This document shows positions 34,809 through 43,516 of a stretch of DNA of 64,000 bases, piece after piece. Within the stretch, counting starts at the first letter, position 1. Each line of letters starts with the position of its first letter. The notes below the pieces were generated by a model. It worked only from the letters and a program-made list of their open reading frames with translations, was not told where the DNA came from and ran no database searches. The DNA comes from Riemerella anatipestifer (GTDB lineage Bacteria; Bacteroidota; Bacteroidia; Flavobacteriales; Weeksellaceae). Both the position numbers and the translations under genes were made by a program. The DNA is taken from contig NZ_CP142016.1 of NCBI RefSeq assembly GCF_035666175.1, positions 930,001-994,000 on the forward strand, read 5' to 3'.

Positions 34809-36521
34809 TTACTCAATAGCTTCTGGAGCATTAAACTCTACCTTCTGTTTTTTGAGTAATTGTATCCAAGGACGGCGACATATCAAATATTTGAGTGCGT
34901 CTGACATATTGGTGGAATACATTGGGCGTTTACTTAACTCTAGTTTCTCCGAAGTTTTATCCTTGAATAGCTGGTTTGTACCTCTTTTGTTTGGTTTTAC
35001 GATTTGCTTCGCTACATTCATAGAAGATACAAGCTCCCTACATTGGTAACGGTCTATTAGAATACCTGGAAGCTCAGGATAAGTTCTATTCATCATCGCT
35101 TTAGCCATCATAAATTCTGTTTGTTGCTCTATATTGCCTTGGTTTCGGCTCATTAGATTTACTACCCAACCTGTACGAATACCATTCGCATCATACTCCA
35201 AAAACTTTTTAATCTCTGTCGCCCAATCTCGCCCCAGTTGTTGATACTGATTTCCAGAACGGTCATAGTACAAATCAATCTCTTTTCTTTTATGATATTT
35301 GAAAAAGTCTAAAAACTTAGAACATAACGCCTCTGAGGATTGTGGTGCTAGTGTCCAGAAATTTTTAAGCACTCTAATATATTCTTTATTAGACTGTGCC
35401 ACTACCATAGAACACTGGTCTCCGAAGTCTATTCCAAGTTCAAGTTTGGTGTTGTGATTAACATAATTCAACCCTAACGAGGTTAGCTCCGCATCATCTC
35501 CTGTATTGAATTGCTGATAATACTTAAAGTTAATACCATCATCATAAATATGTTTATCCTCAAAAGCCACATAAAACTTTTGTCCTTCTTCTACCTCTGG
35601 AGGCAAGGTTAGTACGGCAGTATTAAACTCTACCATTCCTAAAGCAGCTAGAGCTGTTTTAAAGTAATCTAACCTTAAAATATCTACATTGACAAAACTA
35701 GATGCCATATAGAAAAATGTAGAATTTTTTCTAAGTCGCTCCCAAAGCTCCGAAATTTTGGCAATTTTTCGCTGCGTTTTTTGGAGTAGCCTTTTATTAC
35801 GCTTTCTAGCATAATGTATAGCATCTGCTTTAGCTTCATTTAACTCTAAGGATATTTGCAGAAGATATTTCATCTGCTTTCTATTCATTTCCTTTTCTCT
35901 ATCCAAAATCCAATCATACTCTCCTGGCATAATGATATTAGGATAGTCTGTAGTAAATGTAAGCCCCAAATAATAAGCTGAATGCCCAAATATAGTGGAG
36001 TCTCCACGCAAAGCAGGAAATAAACGGTCTATTCTCCTTTTTTCTAGATATTTAGTCTCATCTCCCACCAAATGTTGGTAGGAGTTACCCGCCCCAGAAC
36101 TAGGCGTATCCATAGATATGTAATTAAAAAAATTACCTAGAAATGTGGAAATAGTATGTTTATAGGTTTGCGGAGCTTTGTAAGGTTTTTTAAAGTGCTG
36201 TGGAGGCGGTTTATCTACGACATAATGAATACCCTCTACCCAACCTTTACGATTCCACCCCTCAATGATGGACGGCACAACATTTTTAAGAAGATTGGTA
36301 TAAGTATCTCCCACGATACCTATATAACACCCTGGCATATCGTAACAAATATCCATCAATCTCTCTGCTTGATAGTCCGTTGTCTTCCCTGTGCCTCGCC
36401 CTAAAACTAAAAACAAATTTTGTGGTTGCATTAAATCTACTAATGTTTTCAACCACGATGCATAGCGAACTTCTACATCATTAAAATCAGTTTTTACGAG
36501 GATTTTCTTCTTCATCTTCAA
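34809..36521 (-). CDS. terL: Terminase large subunit
   Basis: This 570-residue DNA-packaging motor and nuclease has the ATPase Walker A GRGTGKT at residues 41-47. An acidic Walker B-like HLVGDETKYL follows. The RNase H-like nuclease domain begins at about 350 with LELGIDFGDQCSMVVAQ, and a second acidic site lies in EIDLYYDRSGNQYQQLG. It overlaps the preceding 216-residue gene by 35 bp. The packaging type (cos or pac) cannot be read from this sequence. Confidence 0.9.
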   Translation of the reverse strand: MKMKKKILVKTDFNDVEVRYASWLKTLVDLMQPQNLFLVLGRGTGKTTDYQAERLMDICYDMPGCYIGIVGDTYTNLLKNVVPSIIEGWNRKGWVEGIHYVVDKPPPQHFKKPYKAPQTYKHTISTFLGNFFNYISMDTPSSGAGNSYQHLVGDETKYLEKRRIDRLFPALRGDSTIFGHSAYYLGLTFTTDYPNIIMPGEYDWILDREKEMNRKQMKYLLQISLELNEAKADAIHYARKRNKRLLQKTQRKIAKISELWERLRKNSTFFYMASSFVNVDILRLDYFKTALAALGMVEFNTAVLTLPPEVEEGQKFYVAFEDKHIYDDGINFKYYQQFNTGDDAELTSLGLNYVNHNTKLELGIDFGDQCSMVVAQSNKEYIRVLKNFWTLAPQSSEALCSKFLDFFKYHKRKEIDLYYDRSGNQYQQLGRDWATEIKKFLEYDANGIRTGWVVNLMSRNQGNIEQQTEFMMAKAMMNRTYPELPGILIDRYQCRELVSSMNVAKQIVKPNKRGTNQLFKDKTSEKLELSKRPMYSTNMSDALKYLICRRPWIQLLKKQKVEFNAPEAIE

Positions 36522-37137
36522 ACACTTTAACTGGTAATATCAATACCTCTTGCTTTATTCTATCCCTTGCCTTCTCGGTAAGTTCTTTTGTATTTGCATC
36601 TATCCAAAGCTCTATCTCCTTACGGTCTTCATTTGGTAGCTCAAAATGCTTACCCATATCCATAGTATAGACTTTGAACGGCTTTCTTAAAGCATCTTCT
36701 GGAGTTTCTATAGGGTCTTCTTTGTCTAAACCTCTAAATTTAAAAGCTCGTTCCTTTATTTTAGACGCTTTTTCTATATCTGTTACAGATTCTGCTAGTG
36801 CCATAGCTAAGTTGTATGCATTATCTAAATCATCAGCGTATAAATTTCGCCAAGCTGCTTTAGATATTTCGTTATCTGAATAGAAATACTCTATGGTTTC
36901 ATTGTAGAACTGAACGGCTTTTAGCCTATTTCCTTTTAAATCTGGCTCAAAAGCAATTAAATGTTTTATGATAGCCTCTTTAGTTCCAAAAACATCGTGC
37001 CTAAGTCTCATTGCCCTAATTTTATCCAATAAATTAACATACTGGAAAAATTCCTCAGGCATATCATCTATACGACCATTCTCTATCCATTCATATAAAT
37101 CATCAAGATTGTAGTCCGTTAATTTCTTCTTCGCCAT
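36487..37137 (-). CDS. Terminase-associated protein, 216 residues
   Basis: This acidic helical protein lies between the probable small subunit and TerL, overlapping both by 35 bp. It contains YNLDDLYEWIENGRIDDMPEEFFQYVNLLDKIRAM and a regular helical region. In Bacteroidota phages a protein like this is sometimes named the terminase small subunit. Here it may be a second small-subunit domain or an adaptor. Tight translational overlap supports a packaging role. Confidence 0.55.
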   Translation of the reverse strand: MAKKKLTDYNLDDLYEWIENGRIDDMPEEFFQYVNLLDKIRAMRLRHDVFGTKEAIIKHLIAFEPDLKGNRLKAVQFYNETIEYFYSDNEISKAAWRNLYADDLDNAYNLAMALAESVTDIEKASKIKERAFKFRGLDKEDPIETPEDALRKPFKVYTMDMGKHFELPNEDRKEIELWIDANTKELTEKARDRIKQEVLILPVKVFEDEEENPRKN

Positions 37138-37432
37138 AGATGTATTTTTTTTTCAGTTCTGCTAAAAGCTGTCCTCTTCTTACTTTTTCTAGCTGCTGAT
37201 GTGCTGTTATATTTCCACTCATAGCATTTTCCGCTAACTTCATTCCTGCATTAGCATCTACCTTCAATATCCCTCTTTCATAATGATAACGCACCTTAGA
37301 ATTAGGTTTGTTCCATTCTTTCATAAAATCCCTATACGGAACATCTAAGTACATAGCTATTTTATTGGTACCATAACCCGCCCCTGCCAAATCCTCTATT
37401 TGGGTATATTCTTCATCTGATAGTAGTATCAT
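37103..37432 (-). CDS. Probable terminase small subunit, 109 residues
   Basis: The N-terminal part LSDEEYTQIEDLAGAGYGTNKIAMYLDVPYRDFMKEWN is a helix-turn-helix of the kind found in small terminases, and YERGILKVDANAGMKLAENAMSGNITAHQQLEKVRR is a typical oligomerisation helix pair. It would recognise the packaging site and load TerL. It overlaps the 216-residue gene by 35 bp and the upstream membrane gene by 4 bp. The assignment is inferred from the HTH and the position. Confidence 0.65.
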   Translation of the reverse strand: MILLSDEEYTQIEDLAGAGYGTNKIAMYLDVPYRDFMKEWNKPNSKVRYHYERGILKVDANAGMKLAENAMSGNITAHQQLEKVRRGQLLAELKKKYIYGEEEINGLQS

Positions 37433-37746
37433 TTCCTTTTCTTTTCAAAATAATTCATAGAGATATAGTGCATCAAAACACTACCTACCACAGAACCTAT
37501 AAGATAGGTAAGCATAAGCACAGGACTATCAAAATTTTGAACGACATTCTTAATCACTAATAACCATATCCCATTACTCAGCACACTCGCTATGGTATGA
37601 AAAGCTATACTATCGCTATTTCTTGCCCTACTTACAAGCGTGAAACTAGCATTTTGTAAAACCACTAGTCCAAACATTTTAGTATATCTATCATTCAAAT
37701 ATTGTTTTTCTAAATTCAAATACTTCTTTTGAGTTAGCCAATACAT
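37429..37746 (-). CDS. Small membrane protein, 105 residues
   Basis: Hydrophobic spans are visible at about 43-65 (SIAFHTIASVLSNGIWLLVI) and about 74-95 (SPVLMLTYLIGSVVGSVLMHYI), with a basic C-terminus. It overlaps its neighbours by 56 and 4 bp. No holin family match recognised, and a clear holin exists at 44160. Function unknown. Confidence 0.6.
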   Translation of the reverse strand: MYWLTQKKYLNLEKQYLNDRYTKMFGLVVLQNASFTLVSRARNSDSIAFHTIASVLSNGIWLLVIKNVVQNFDSPVLMLTYLIGSVVGSVLMHYISMNYFEKKRK

Positions 37747-38266
37747 ATTGCTCTAGCTGGGCGTTTTCGCTCCAATTTCCAGACCCTTCTAATACCAAAT
37801 GAAAACCATCTATTTTAAGCAAACATATTTTAGAGTGATTCCAGAAGTATTTAACATTAAAATTGCCATTATGTTTACATACCCCTTCTAACACATCTAT
37901 TGTTAACGGATTTCTTTTTGGCATAGAGTCGGAAATAAGGAGCGTTACTTTTCCAACTCTACCGTTTTGCTGAAGCTCTTGCAAGGCTTCTACTACCCTT
38001 CTGCTGATACTATATGTACTGGCATACAATTCTTCTATAAAGTGTAGCTTAGCTATCCAAGGAATAAAAGTGAACGCATTAAACGCCTTTTCTGTTTGTA
38101 AAAAAAATACTTCTCCTTCTTGAGGTATTCTAACGAGTTGATTTAAGTTTTCAACTCGTTCTAAGTGTTTGTTAAGATATACTGATTTTACCTCTGGATA
38201 TACTTTGCTTTTATCCTCACATAACGAGGATATAGAAAAGTATTTATTTTTCTTTGAGTCTTTCAT
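37691..38266 (-). CDS. Phospholipase D-like single-domain protein, 191 residues
   Basis: The C-terminal region FWNHSKICLLKIDGFHLVLEGSGNWSENAQLEQY follows the PLD-superfamily pattern HxK...GSxN...E, with the catalytic His and Lys present but the Asp of the usual HxKx4D displaced. A single motif suggests a dimer. Bacterial single-motif members are often nucleases. It lies between terminase and capsid genes, so a role in DNA processing at packaging is possible. It overlaps adjacent genes by 23 and 56 bp. Confidence 0.65.
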   Translation of the reverse strand: MKDSKKNKYFSISSLCEDKSKVYPEVKSVYLNKHLERVENLNQLVRIPQEGEVFFLQTEKAFNAFTFIPWIAKLHFIEELYASTYSISRRVVEALQELQQNGRVGKVTLLISDSMPKRNPLTIDVLEGVCKHNGNFNVKYFWNHSKICLLKIDGFHLVLEGSGNWSENAQLEQYVLANSKEVFEFRKTIFE

Positions 38267-39080
38267 CTACTAACTTTTGCTTTTTCTCTAACATTGCTAG
38301 GTCTTGATAAAGTTTAGATTTTCTTTCTTCATCATCTGTTTCTTTAAGGGCTTTTTTCTTTTTAGAAATATTAGCCTTTAAATTATTTTTAGCTTTAGCT
38401 AGTTCTTCAGCAGTCATCTCTTTTATTTCTTTTTCTATCCTATAGTCCTCAAAAATAGGGTGTTCTGCTAGGAAATCTTTATGCTCTTTGTAATACTCTA
38501 ATTCTGCGTGAATTTCTCTATTTAACTCAAAATTTTCTAGCAATTCATTAGCAATTTTGAAAATTTGTTCCTCTGTAAGCTCAGGCTCTGCTACATTTGC
38601 TACTTTATCAAATAACTCTTGATGTAGCTCCTTAAAAGTGTGAAATGATGTAATGGCATCATTTGCTAGTATTTTCAGCTCGTTAGGACAATCTTTATCT
38701 CTTAAGAAAGGATACTCCGATGAAAACCTTAGCCCCGTTTTCTCTTCTTCGTTCATTTCCTTAAGGATATTCATAAAAATAGTCCTTGATTCTGGATTAG
38801 ATTTAACCTGCTCTTCTATGGTTGAATCTACCAATAAAGTCTGCTGTACCTGTTCTTGAGTATCTTCCTTGAAATTTGCCAAATCAGCATCTGTTATTGC
38901 TAAATGCTGTTTAACATCATACTCTAGCGTTTCTAGTAATGTAGGATTAAATCCTCTAGCATTATAGGACCTTATGAGGTTAGGATTTCCGTTTGAATTT
39001 ATAAAAACGCCTAATAAGGCATTGAATCTTTTAACTTGGTCTTTTTCTGTTTTTAAAATTTTTATCGCTATATTTTTCAT
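38244..39080 (-). CDS. Hypothetical helical phage protein, 278 residues
   Basis: This mostly helical, acidic protein ends in a long Lys/Glu coiled coil (AEELAKAKNNLKANISKKKKALKETDDEE). No family was recognised. It lies after the capsid and tail-type genes and before the PLD-like gene. A scaffold or assembly role is possible. A variant copy of the late motif plus the repeated hairpin precede it. Confidence 0.5.
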   Translation of the reverse strand: MKNIAIKILKTEKDQVKRFNALLGVFINSNGNPNLIRSYNARGFNPTLLETLEYDVKQHLAITDADLANFKEDTQEQVQQTLLVDSTIEEQVKSNPESRTIFMNILKEMNEEEKTGLRFSSEYPFLRDKDCPNELKILANDAITSFHTFKELHQELFDKVANVAEPELTEEQIFKIANELLENFELNREIHAELEYYKEHKDFLAEHPIFEDYRIEKEIKEMTAEELAKAKNNLKANISKKKKALKETDDEERKSKLYQDLAMLEKKQKLVDERLKEK

Positions 39081-39102
39081 CGTATAATATTTATTACAAA
39101 AA

Positions 39103-39126
39103 ACGGCAACTTAAATAAGTTGCCGT
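39103..39126 (-). terminator. Hairpin with T-run, copy 2 of a repeated element
   Basis: Arms ACGGCAACTT/AAGTTGCCGT are identical to those at 31144-31167, with loop ATTT and a T-run on the minus strand. Confidence 0.7.
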
Positions 39127-39137
39127 GCTAATCTAAT
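39125..39137 (-). promoter_or_regulatory. Late-promoter-like motif, diverged copy 3
   Basis: Minus strand ATTAGATTAGCAC has two changes from copies 1 and 2, is 44 bp before the 278-residue gene and 8 bp after the stop of the 268-residue gene. Confidence 0.35.
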
Positions 39138-39145
39138 TTATAAGG

Positions 39146-39952
39146 CTATCTCCTAGCGACTTCCACCAAATAGGTCTTATCAGCAACCGTAACCCTAAAG
39201 TCTATAACGGCTCCCTCTAACGCTATCCAGTCTGCCCCATCTTTAGTTAAGACGGCTACCGCTCCAGATGCATTATTTTTTATCTTATACGGATCAGCTC
39301 CACCACCTCCTATGAAACTAACCGTTTGCCCATGTTCAAAATCTGAACTTGAAAAACTAATATTAGCTGTTGTAGAAGCAGAAGCTAACTTCACCACATT
39401 ACCATTAGCACTAGATAAGGCAAAGCTAGAACCTGTAGCTTGAAATGGATTTGCAAAAGAAATAGGACCGTTATAGAACATCACTCTATCATCGTTCAGC
39501 ATTTCCTGCTCAAAAGTAAGAGTAGTTACATTACCATCTTTATCATCTTTAGTTGCAGGAGATAATTTCATTGGGTGACACTGGCTACCCATTACCTTAT
39601 ACTCAGAAGTGCCACAGCCTCCATAGAATATTATAAACCCTTCATTAGCATATCTTTTAAGAAAAGACATAATTTCCTTTTCTGTACCAGGGTGCTCTCC
39701 TACAAATTTGTTTTTACTTCCCATTCCATCTGGATTTCCTCCAGCTTCAGAAGTTGCAGCTTGTGTAGATGGCGTCATGTACAACTTTATGAAAGTGGCT
39801 CCTGGTTTAAAGATATAGTTACCTTCTAATGTTACCAAATCCGCACCTACTACTGGGTGTTTTATAATTTCTTTATTTAAAGCTAATATTGCTTCGCCTC
39901 TTTTTGGAGTTGGTAACCCCGCATTGCTTGATGCTTTTAAAACTTGTCTCAT
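39146..39952 (-). CDS. Virion protein sharing the tail-fibre N-terminal module, 268 residues
   Basis: Residues 8 to about 170 are recognisably the same module as residues 14-190 of the 775-residue fibre protein (45550-47877). Shared landmarks are NAGLPTPK, YMTPSTQ / YLTPSTQ, GEHPGTE / GHYPGDE, GFIIFYGGCGTSEYKVMGSQC / GFVIVSKTCNSEYKRIYGSKC and FEQEM...YNG / FEQEF...YNG. The C-terminal 90 residues are a separate beta-rich domain (VKLASASTTANISFSSSDFEHGQTVSFIGGGG). Its place right after the capsid gene suggests a head decoration or major tail-tube protein; which one is open. Confidence 0.65.
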   Translation of the reverse strand: MRQVLKASSNAGLPTPKRGEAILALNKEIIKHPVVGADLVTLEGNYIFKPGATFIKLYMTPSTQAATSEAGGNPDGMGSKNKFVGEHPGTEKEIMSFLKRYANEGFIIFYGGCGTSEYKVMGSQCHPMKLSPATKDDKDGNVTTLTFEQEMLNDDRVMFYNGPISFANPFQATGSSFALSSANGNVVKLASASTTANISFSSSDFEHGQTVSFIGGGGADPYKIKNNASGAVAVLTKDGADWIALEGAVIDFRVTVADKTYLVEVARR

Positions 39953-40010
39953 TTTTTTTAATATTATTAAATCTAGGCAGCAACCAAAGCTACTGCCTAG
40001 TATTGGTTAA

Positions 40011-42086
40011 TTATCCTTTATTGATTTCCACCCAAACATTGTTTACAAAGACTAAGTCTAAGAATTTGCTAGGTGCATCTAGTACCACCTGACTATCTAC
40101 CTTGATGTTTCCATCTACGGTATCAATCGTTAAGGTCTTACCTTCTGCAGCTTGGATTCTCAAACGGTTGCCTTCTTCACCACCTGTAATGGCTTCTAGA
40201 GTTCCATTTTCTCCTTTATACACATATTCGTCTGCTTTATAATCTAAAGACAATGTGTCAAAAGATTTATAAGTAGGTTCTAGGGCTGGAGAAGTGGTTC
40301 TACTTACTTCTTTATATGTTCCATCTGCTTTTTTAATCAGAGTTAAATCACCTCCTGTTTTAAGGTTAAAGTCCTTCGTTAAATCTAATTTTGCTCCTCT
40401 TTTAACCTTAACTTCTGAAGCAAAAGAAATATCCCCTCTAATTACCAAAATATCTCCTACATTACCTGTAATCTCAACAATATCCGTTGTAAAGTCAATA
40501 TCTGGTTTTACACGGTTGTGTCTTACTTCTAAGATACCTGTCTTATTATCATAACAAGTAGCGAAGAAATCAGAGTTAAACAATGGCGTATTATTCGTCC
40601 AAATCATCTGCTTAGCCAAAGCGAGTTTATCGCCTGGTACGGTAGCTAAACCGATATGGTTAATACCAATACCAATTCTGTAATCTGCAAATGCATAAAT
40701 ATCTCTTAAGAATTTCTCTATTGTAAATAGCGACTTTTCCTCTGGCTTGTATTCAAATACCTTAATGTTATCCATTGTGGTAACAATAATAACATCTGAA
40801 CCTTCTAACCATTGTAAAGGAACAAACTTAATATTTGTATAATCTTTAGGCGTTTCTGGATAACCTTTGTAATCGGTATTACCACCATAGATTTGCTCTG
40901 CTCTACGCTTATAGTCTAAAATTTTAGACGGCGACATTAACATTTGTAACTGCTCTGTACTTCGTACATTCTCTGGTAACTGTTTAATAAAGCTATCTAC
41001 ATAATCTAAAGCATTGGCAAAGGTCCATCTACCTAAGTTAAAAGGTCTGTACTTGTTGGCTAGTCTAGCATCAAAAATGAGTTTTAGCAAACCATCATTC
41101 CTATGTAAATAATGCCCAGGTTTGTCTTTTTCTCTTTCTTCTGGTGTTGGCACCCAAACCCCTCTAATCAACACATCTGCATCTTCTTGTCTAGCTTTCT
41201 TTAAGAATTCACCCAACAAGAAAACGATAAACGGCATTTTATAGGCTTGGTTACCTACTTTGTTAAAGCCATTTAACCAGTTCGTCTCTATCTTCTGCAT
41301 CTCCCAATAATTAAACTGTAAGTCAATCTGAGTAGGACGCACAAACATTTCTTCTGCTTTAAAAACAATATCGCCTTTTGGAGCCCATCTGGCTTTTCTA
41401 GGCTGGGTAACATTAGCCACAGAAATAGTTGCAGACATTAGTCTATCCATTACACCCGTAACTCTTGGCCAATGTTCTGGCAAATTAAAATAAGAGTTGA
41501 ATAAAGACTCTATTTTCTCTGGATAGGTTCTTACATAATCTAAGAACTCATCGTTCATTCTTTGAATAACTACAGAACTTTTAAAGTCTGTTGTAGAACC
41601 TTTAGCTCCTGCTAATGCTTTCGCATTCCATGGCGAAGAAGCCTCCCAAAATTTACCTTGCAACCCAAATAATTGCCCTCCTTGTTCAAATACTTTTTCT
41701 GCCACGCCTATTTCTTTTACTTGCTTTACCACTTCTTTCACCACATCTTCTGGCTCTCCAGATAGCTTCTCTACTTTGGCTTTTAAATCCTTGTTTTCTT
41801 CTAGCAGTTGGTCCACTTTGGTGGTCAATGCTCCTAACTTGTCCTCTTTGGCTTTAATGTCTTCACTAGATTGTTCCAGTTTAGATTTTACCTCAGAAAG
41901 TTCTTCCTTAACAGATTTCACTTCCGCTAGTTCTGCATTAGCTTGTTCAATTAGAAGCTGTGCTTGTTCATCTCCTAAGAGTTCTGTTAATTTGGTAGAT
42001 TGCTCGTTGCTGAGTTCTACTTTGTTTTCTTTTTGGGCGACTTCTTTAATGCTTAGAAGTGCCGCTAACATCTTTAAAAACTTCAT
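40011..42086 (-). CDS. Major capsid protein with N-terminal scaffold-like and C-terminal extra domains
   Basis: The 691-residue protein has three parts. Residues 1 to about 125 are a charged coiled coil like a delta/scaffold domain (LTELLGDEQAQLLIEQANAELAEVKSVKEEL). Residues of about 130-540 form the capsid-like core (FEQGGQLFGLQGKFWEASSPWNAKALAG, VANVTQPRKARWAPKGDIVFKAEEM, FALADYRIG-like IYAFADYRIGIGINH). Residues of about 545-691 are strand-rich repeats (ITGNVGDILVIRGDISFASEVKVKRGAK), likely a surface decoration. The adjacent protease (1 bp gap) probably removes the scaffold part. The HK97 fold is inferred from order and length. Confidence 0.72.
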   Translation of the reverse strand: MKFLKMLAALLSIKEVAQKENKVELSNEQSTKLTELLGDEQAQLLIEQANAELAEVKSVKEELSEVKSKLEQSSEDIKAKEDKLGALTTKVDQLLEENKDLKAKVEKLSGEPEDVVKEVVKQVKEIGVAEKVFEQGGQLFGLQGKFWEASSPWNAKALAGAKGSTTDFKSSVVIQRMNDEFLDYVRTYPEKIESLFNSYFNLPEHWPRVTGVMDRLMSATISVANVTQPRKARWAPKGDIVFKAEEMFVRPTQIDLQFNYWEMQKIETNWLNGFNKVGNQAYKMPFIVFLLGEFLKKARQEDADVLIRGVWVPTPEEREKDKPGHYLHRNDGLLKLIFDARLANKYRPFNLGRWTFANALDYVDSFIKQLPENVRSTEQLQMLMSPSKILDYKRRAEQIYGGNTDYKGYPETPKDYTNIKFVPLQWLEGSDVIIVTTMDNIKVFEYKPEEKSLFTIEKFLRDIYAFADYRIGIGINHIGLATVPGDKLALAKQMIWTNNTPLFNSDFFATCYDNKTGILEVRHNRVKPDIDFTTDIVEITGNVGDILVIRGDISFASEVKVKRGAKLDLTKDFNLKTGGDLTLIKKADGTYKEVSRTTSPALEPTYKSFDTLSLDYKADEYVYKGENGTLEAITGGEEGNRLRIQAAEGKTLTIDTVDGNIKVDSQVVLDAPSKFLDLVFVNNVWVEINKG

Positions 42087-42902
42087 CTATTTATTTATTT
42101 TGGTTAATTCTGATTTAGCAAGAATAAGATTGTAAGCTTCGGTTATCCCACCAAAGCTATCTGCTAAGCCCACATCTATAGCGGATTGAGCTGTATATGT
42201 TTTACCAAAGATGGCTTCTTCTTTTATCTTAGGTCTAGCCTCTTTAACTTCTTTCTGAAATCTTTGGGCTAATACAGATAACCTTTCTTCTAGTGCAGAA
42301 AAATTACCCTCTAATGCCTCTACGATAGCTTGATTTTTATCCTTACTTTCTTTAGGTCTAATAATTTTAATTTCATTGTTTGGCTTTTCAAATACTATCA
42401 TAGCTCCTATACTTCCAACTTCTGCTGTAAAATCATTATTCAGCATGATATGGTCTGATAGCATAGAAGCTATCCAATAATGTAACGAACAAGCTGTATC
42501 AACTACAGAAACTATAGGCTTAGTAATTTTACCTTTAAGAGCTTGAAACAAAGTAATTGCATTAGCATTTCCTCCAGGACCATCCATGAAGAGAATAATC
42601 CCTTTAATTTCTTCGTTATTTTGAGCTTTCATTATTTCAGAAGCAAAATACTCTGCCCCATAATCGCACCCAGTATTATACTTGGTCATAGGACCAATCA
42701 TAGAAATAACAGCCACTTTGTCCTTTTCAATAATATCTCCACTAGCTAAAGATTCTCTTTTTGAAAGAACCGTATAAACCAATGGCTTTTCCGCATCTGT
42801 TATTTTACCTGATAAGATATTATCTACTATTGGTCTATAATAGTTGGGAGTTGGTGTTTCCATCAACCAAACATCTCGTAGTATTTCTGATAGTATATTC
42901 AT
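42087..42902 (-). CDS. S49-type prohead protease
   Basis: This is a SppA/phage-C-like serine protease of 271 residues, expected to mature the capsid. The oxyanion and Ser regions are visible: GIILFMDGPGGNANAITLFQAL, VVDTACSLHYWIASMLSDHIM (the Ser in ACSLHYWIAS) and VGSIGAM. The catalytic Lys region and the family end motif are in IFGKTYTAQSAIDVGLADSFGG. It directly precedes the capsid gene, as usual for protease-capsid pairs. A late-promoter-like motif lies 32 bp upstream. Confidence 0.85.
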   Translation of the reverse strand: MNILSEILRDVWLMETPTPNYYRPIVDNILSGKITDAEKPLVYTVLSKRESLASGDIIEKDKVAVISMIGPMTKYNTGCDYGAEYFASEIMKAQNNEEIKGIILFMDGPGGNANAITLFQALKGKITKPIVSVVDTACSLHYWIASMLSDHIMLNNDFTAEVGSIGAMIVFEKPNNEIKIIRPKESKDKNQAIVEALEGNFSALEERLSVLAQRFQKEVKEARPKIKEEAIFGKTYTAQSAIDVGLADSFGGITEAYNLILAKSELTKINK

Positions 42903-42934
42903 ACTGCGAAATTGAAAAATACCACCTTTACATT

Positions 42935-42947
42935 ATGCCAAACTATT
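42935..42947 (-). promoter_or_regulatory. Late-promoter-like motif, copy 4 (protease-capsid)
   Basis: Minus strand AATAGTTTGGCAT, 32 bp before the protease start. A terminator lies just upstream of it (42971-42995), so a promoter is required here; this is the best-supported copy. Confidence 0.55.
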
Positions 42948-42970
42948 TTTACATAAAGTGTATCCATTAA

Positions 42971-42995
42971 AAAAACCACCGTTATGGTGGTTTTT
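42971..42995. terminator. Terminator after the lysis cassette
   Basis: AAAAACCACC/GGTGGTTTTT with a 5-nt loop and T-runs in both directions lies 24 bp after the endolysin stop (minus strand). Confidence 0.85.
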
Positions 42996-43018
42996 GTTTT
43001 TACTTGCATTTGACGATA

Positions 43019-43513
43019 TTAGAAACTAACATATTCTGTCTTTTGCCTATTATATAACCCTTGCAAATCTGCAATAGACTTACCAAAAGTTTTTTGAAAG
43101 TGTGGAGGGTCAGTAAATCTCCAATCGCCGCCCCAAGTCCAACCATAGCGTTTAAATATAGCTACAATTTCTTGCCAATCTGCTACTTTATCATTGTCAA
43201 AGTCGGCTTTTGTGTCCCACACAGCTGTTTCGTAAGTTCCGTTATTGTCTTTATCTACTAATAGGCAGATATCAATAGCCAGTCCATAATTATGGTAAGA
43301 TTGTCCACCTTTTGCATTGGTTACTCTTCTTCCTTTTTTTGTTCTACCTATTGTGTAGAGTTCATCTTGTTCCTTGAAAGTTCGGAGTGTGTGAGTAAAT
43401 CTACAAATAGCTTTTCCTGTAAGAGCCTCGCAAATTTCCTTATAAATAGCTTTAGCTTCTTCCCTTAATTTTGGGTGCAAAAGTTCAATTCTTTGTAGTG
43501 TGATTTTATCCAT
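43019..43513 (-). CDS. M15-type L,D-/D-Ala peptidase endolysin
   Basis: This is a zinc peptidase of 164 residues that should cut peptidoglycan peptides at lysis. The metal site is SYHNYGLAID (His74, Asp81), the second His is His138 in DPPHFQ, and GGDWRF lies just before it. Between them sits an insertion with two acidic loops, DKDNNGTYE (88-96) and DFDNDKVADW (104-113), that resembles calcium-binding loops. There is no signal peptide, so a holin is needed, and one is encoded two genes upstream. Confidence 0.9.
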   Translation of the reverse strand: MDKITLQRIELLHPKLREEAKAIYKEICEALTGKAICRFTHTLRTFKEQDELYTIGRTKKGRRVTNAKGGQSYHNYGLAIDICLLVDKDNNGTYETAVWDTKADFDNDKVADWQEIVAIFKRYGWTWGGDWRFTDPPHFQKTFGKSIADLQGLYNRQKTEYVSF

Positions 43514-43516
43514 TTT

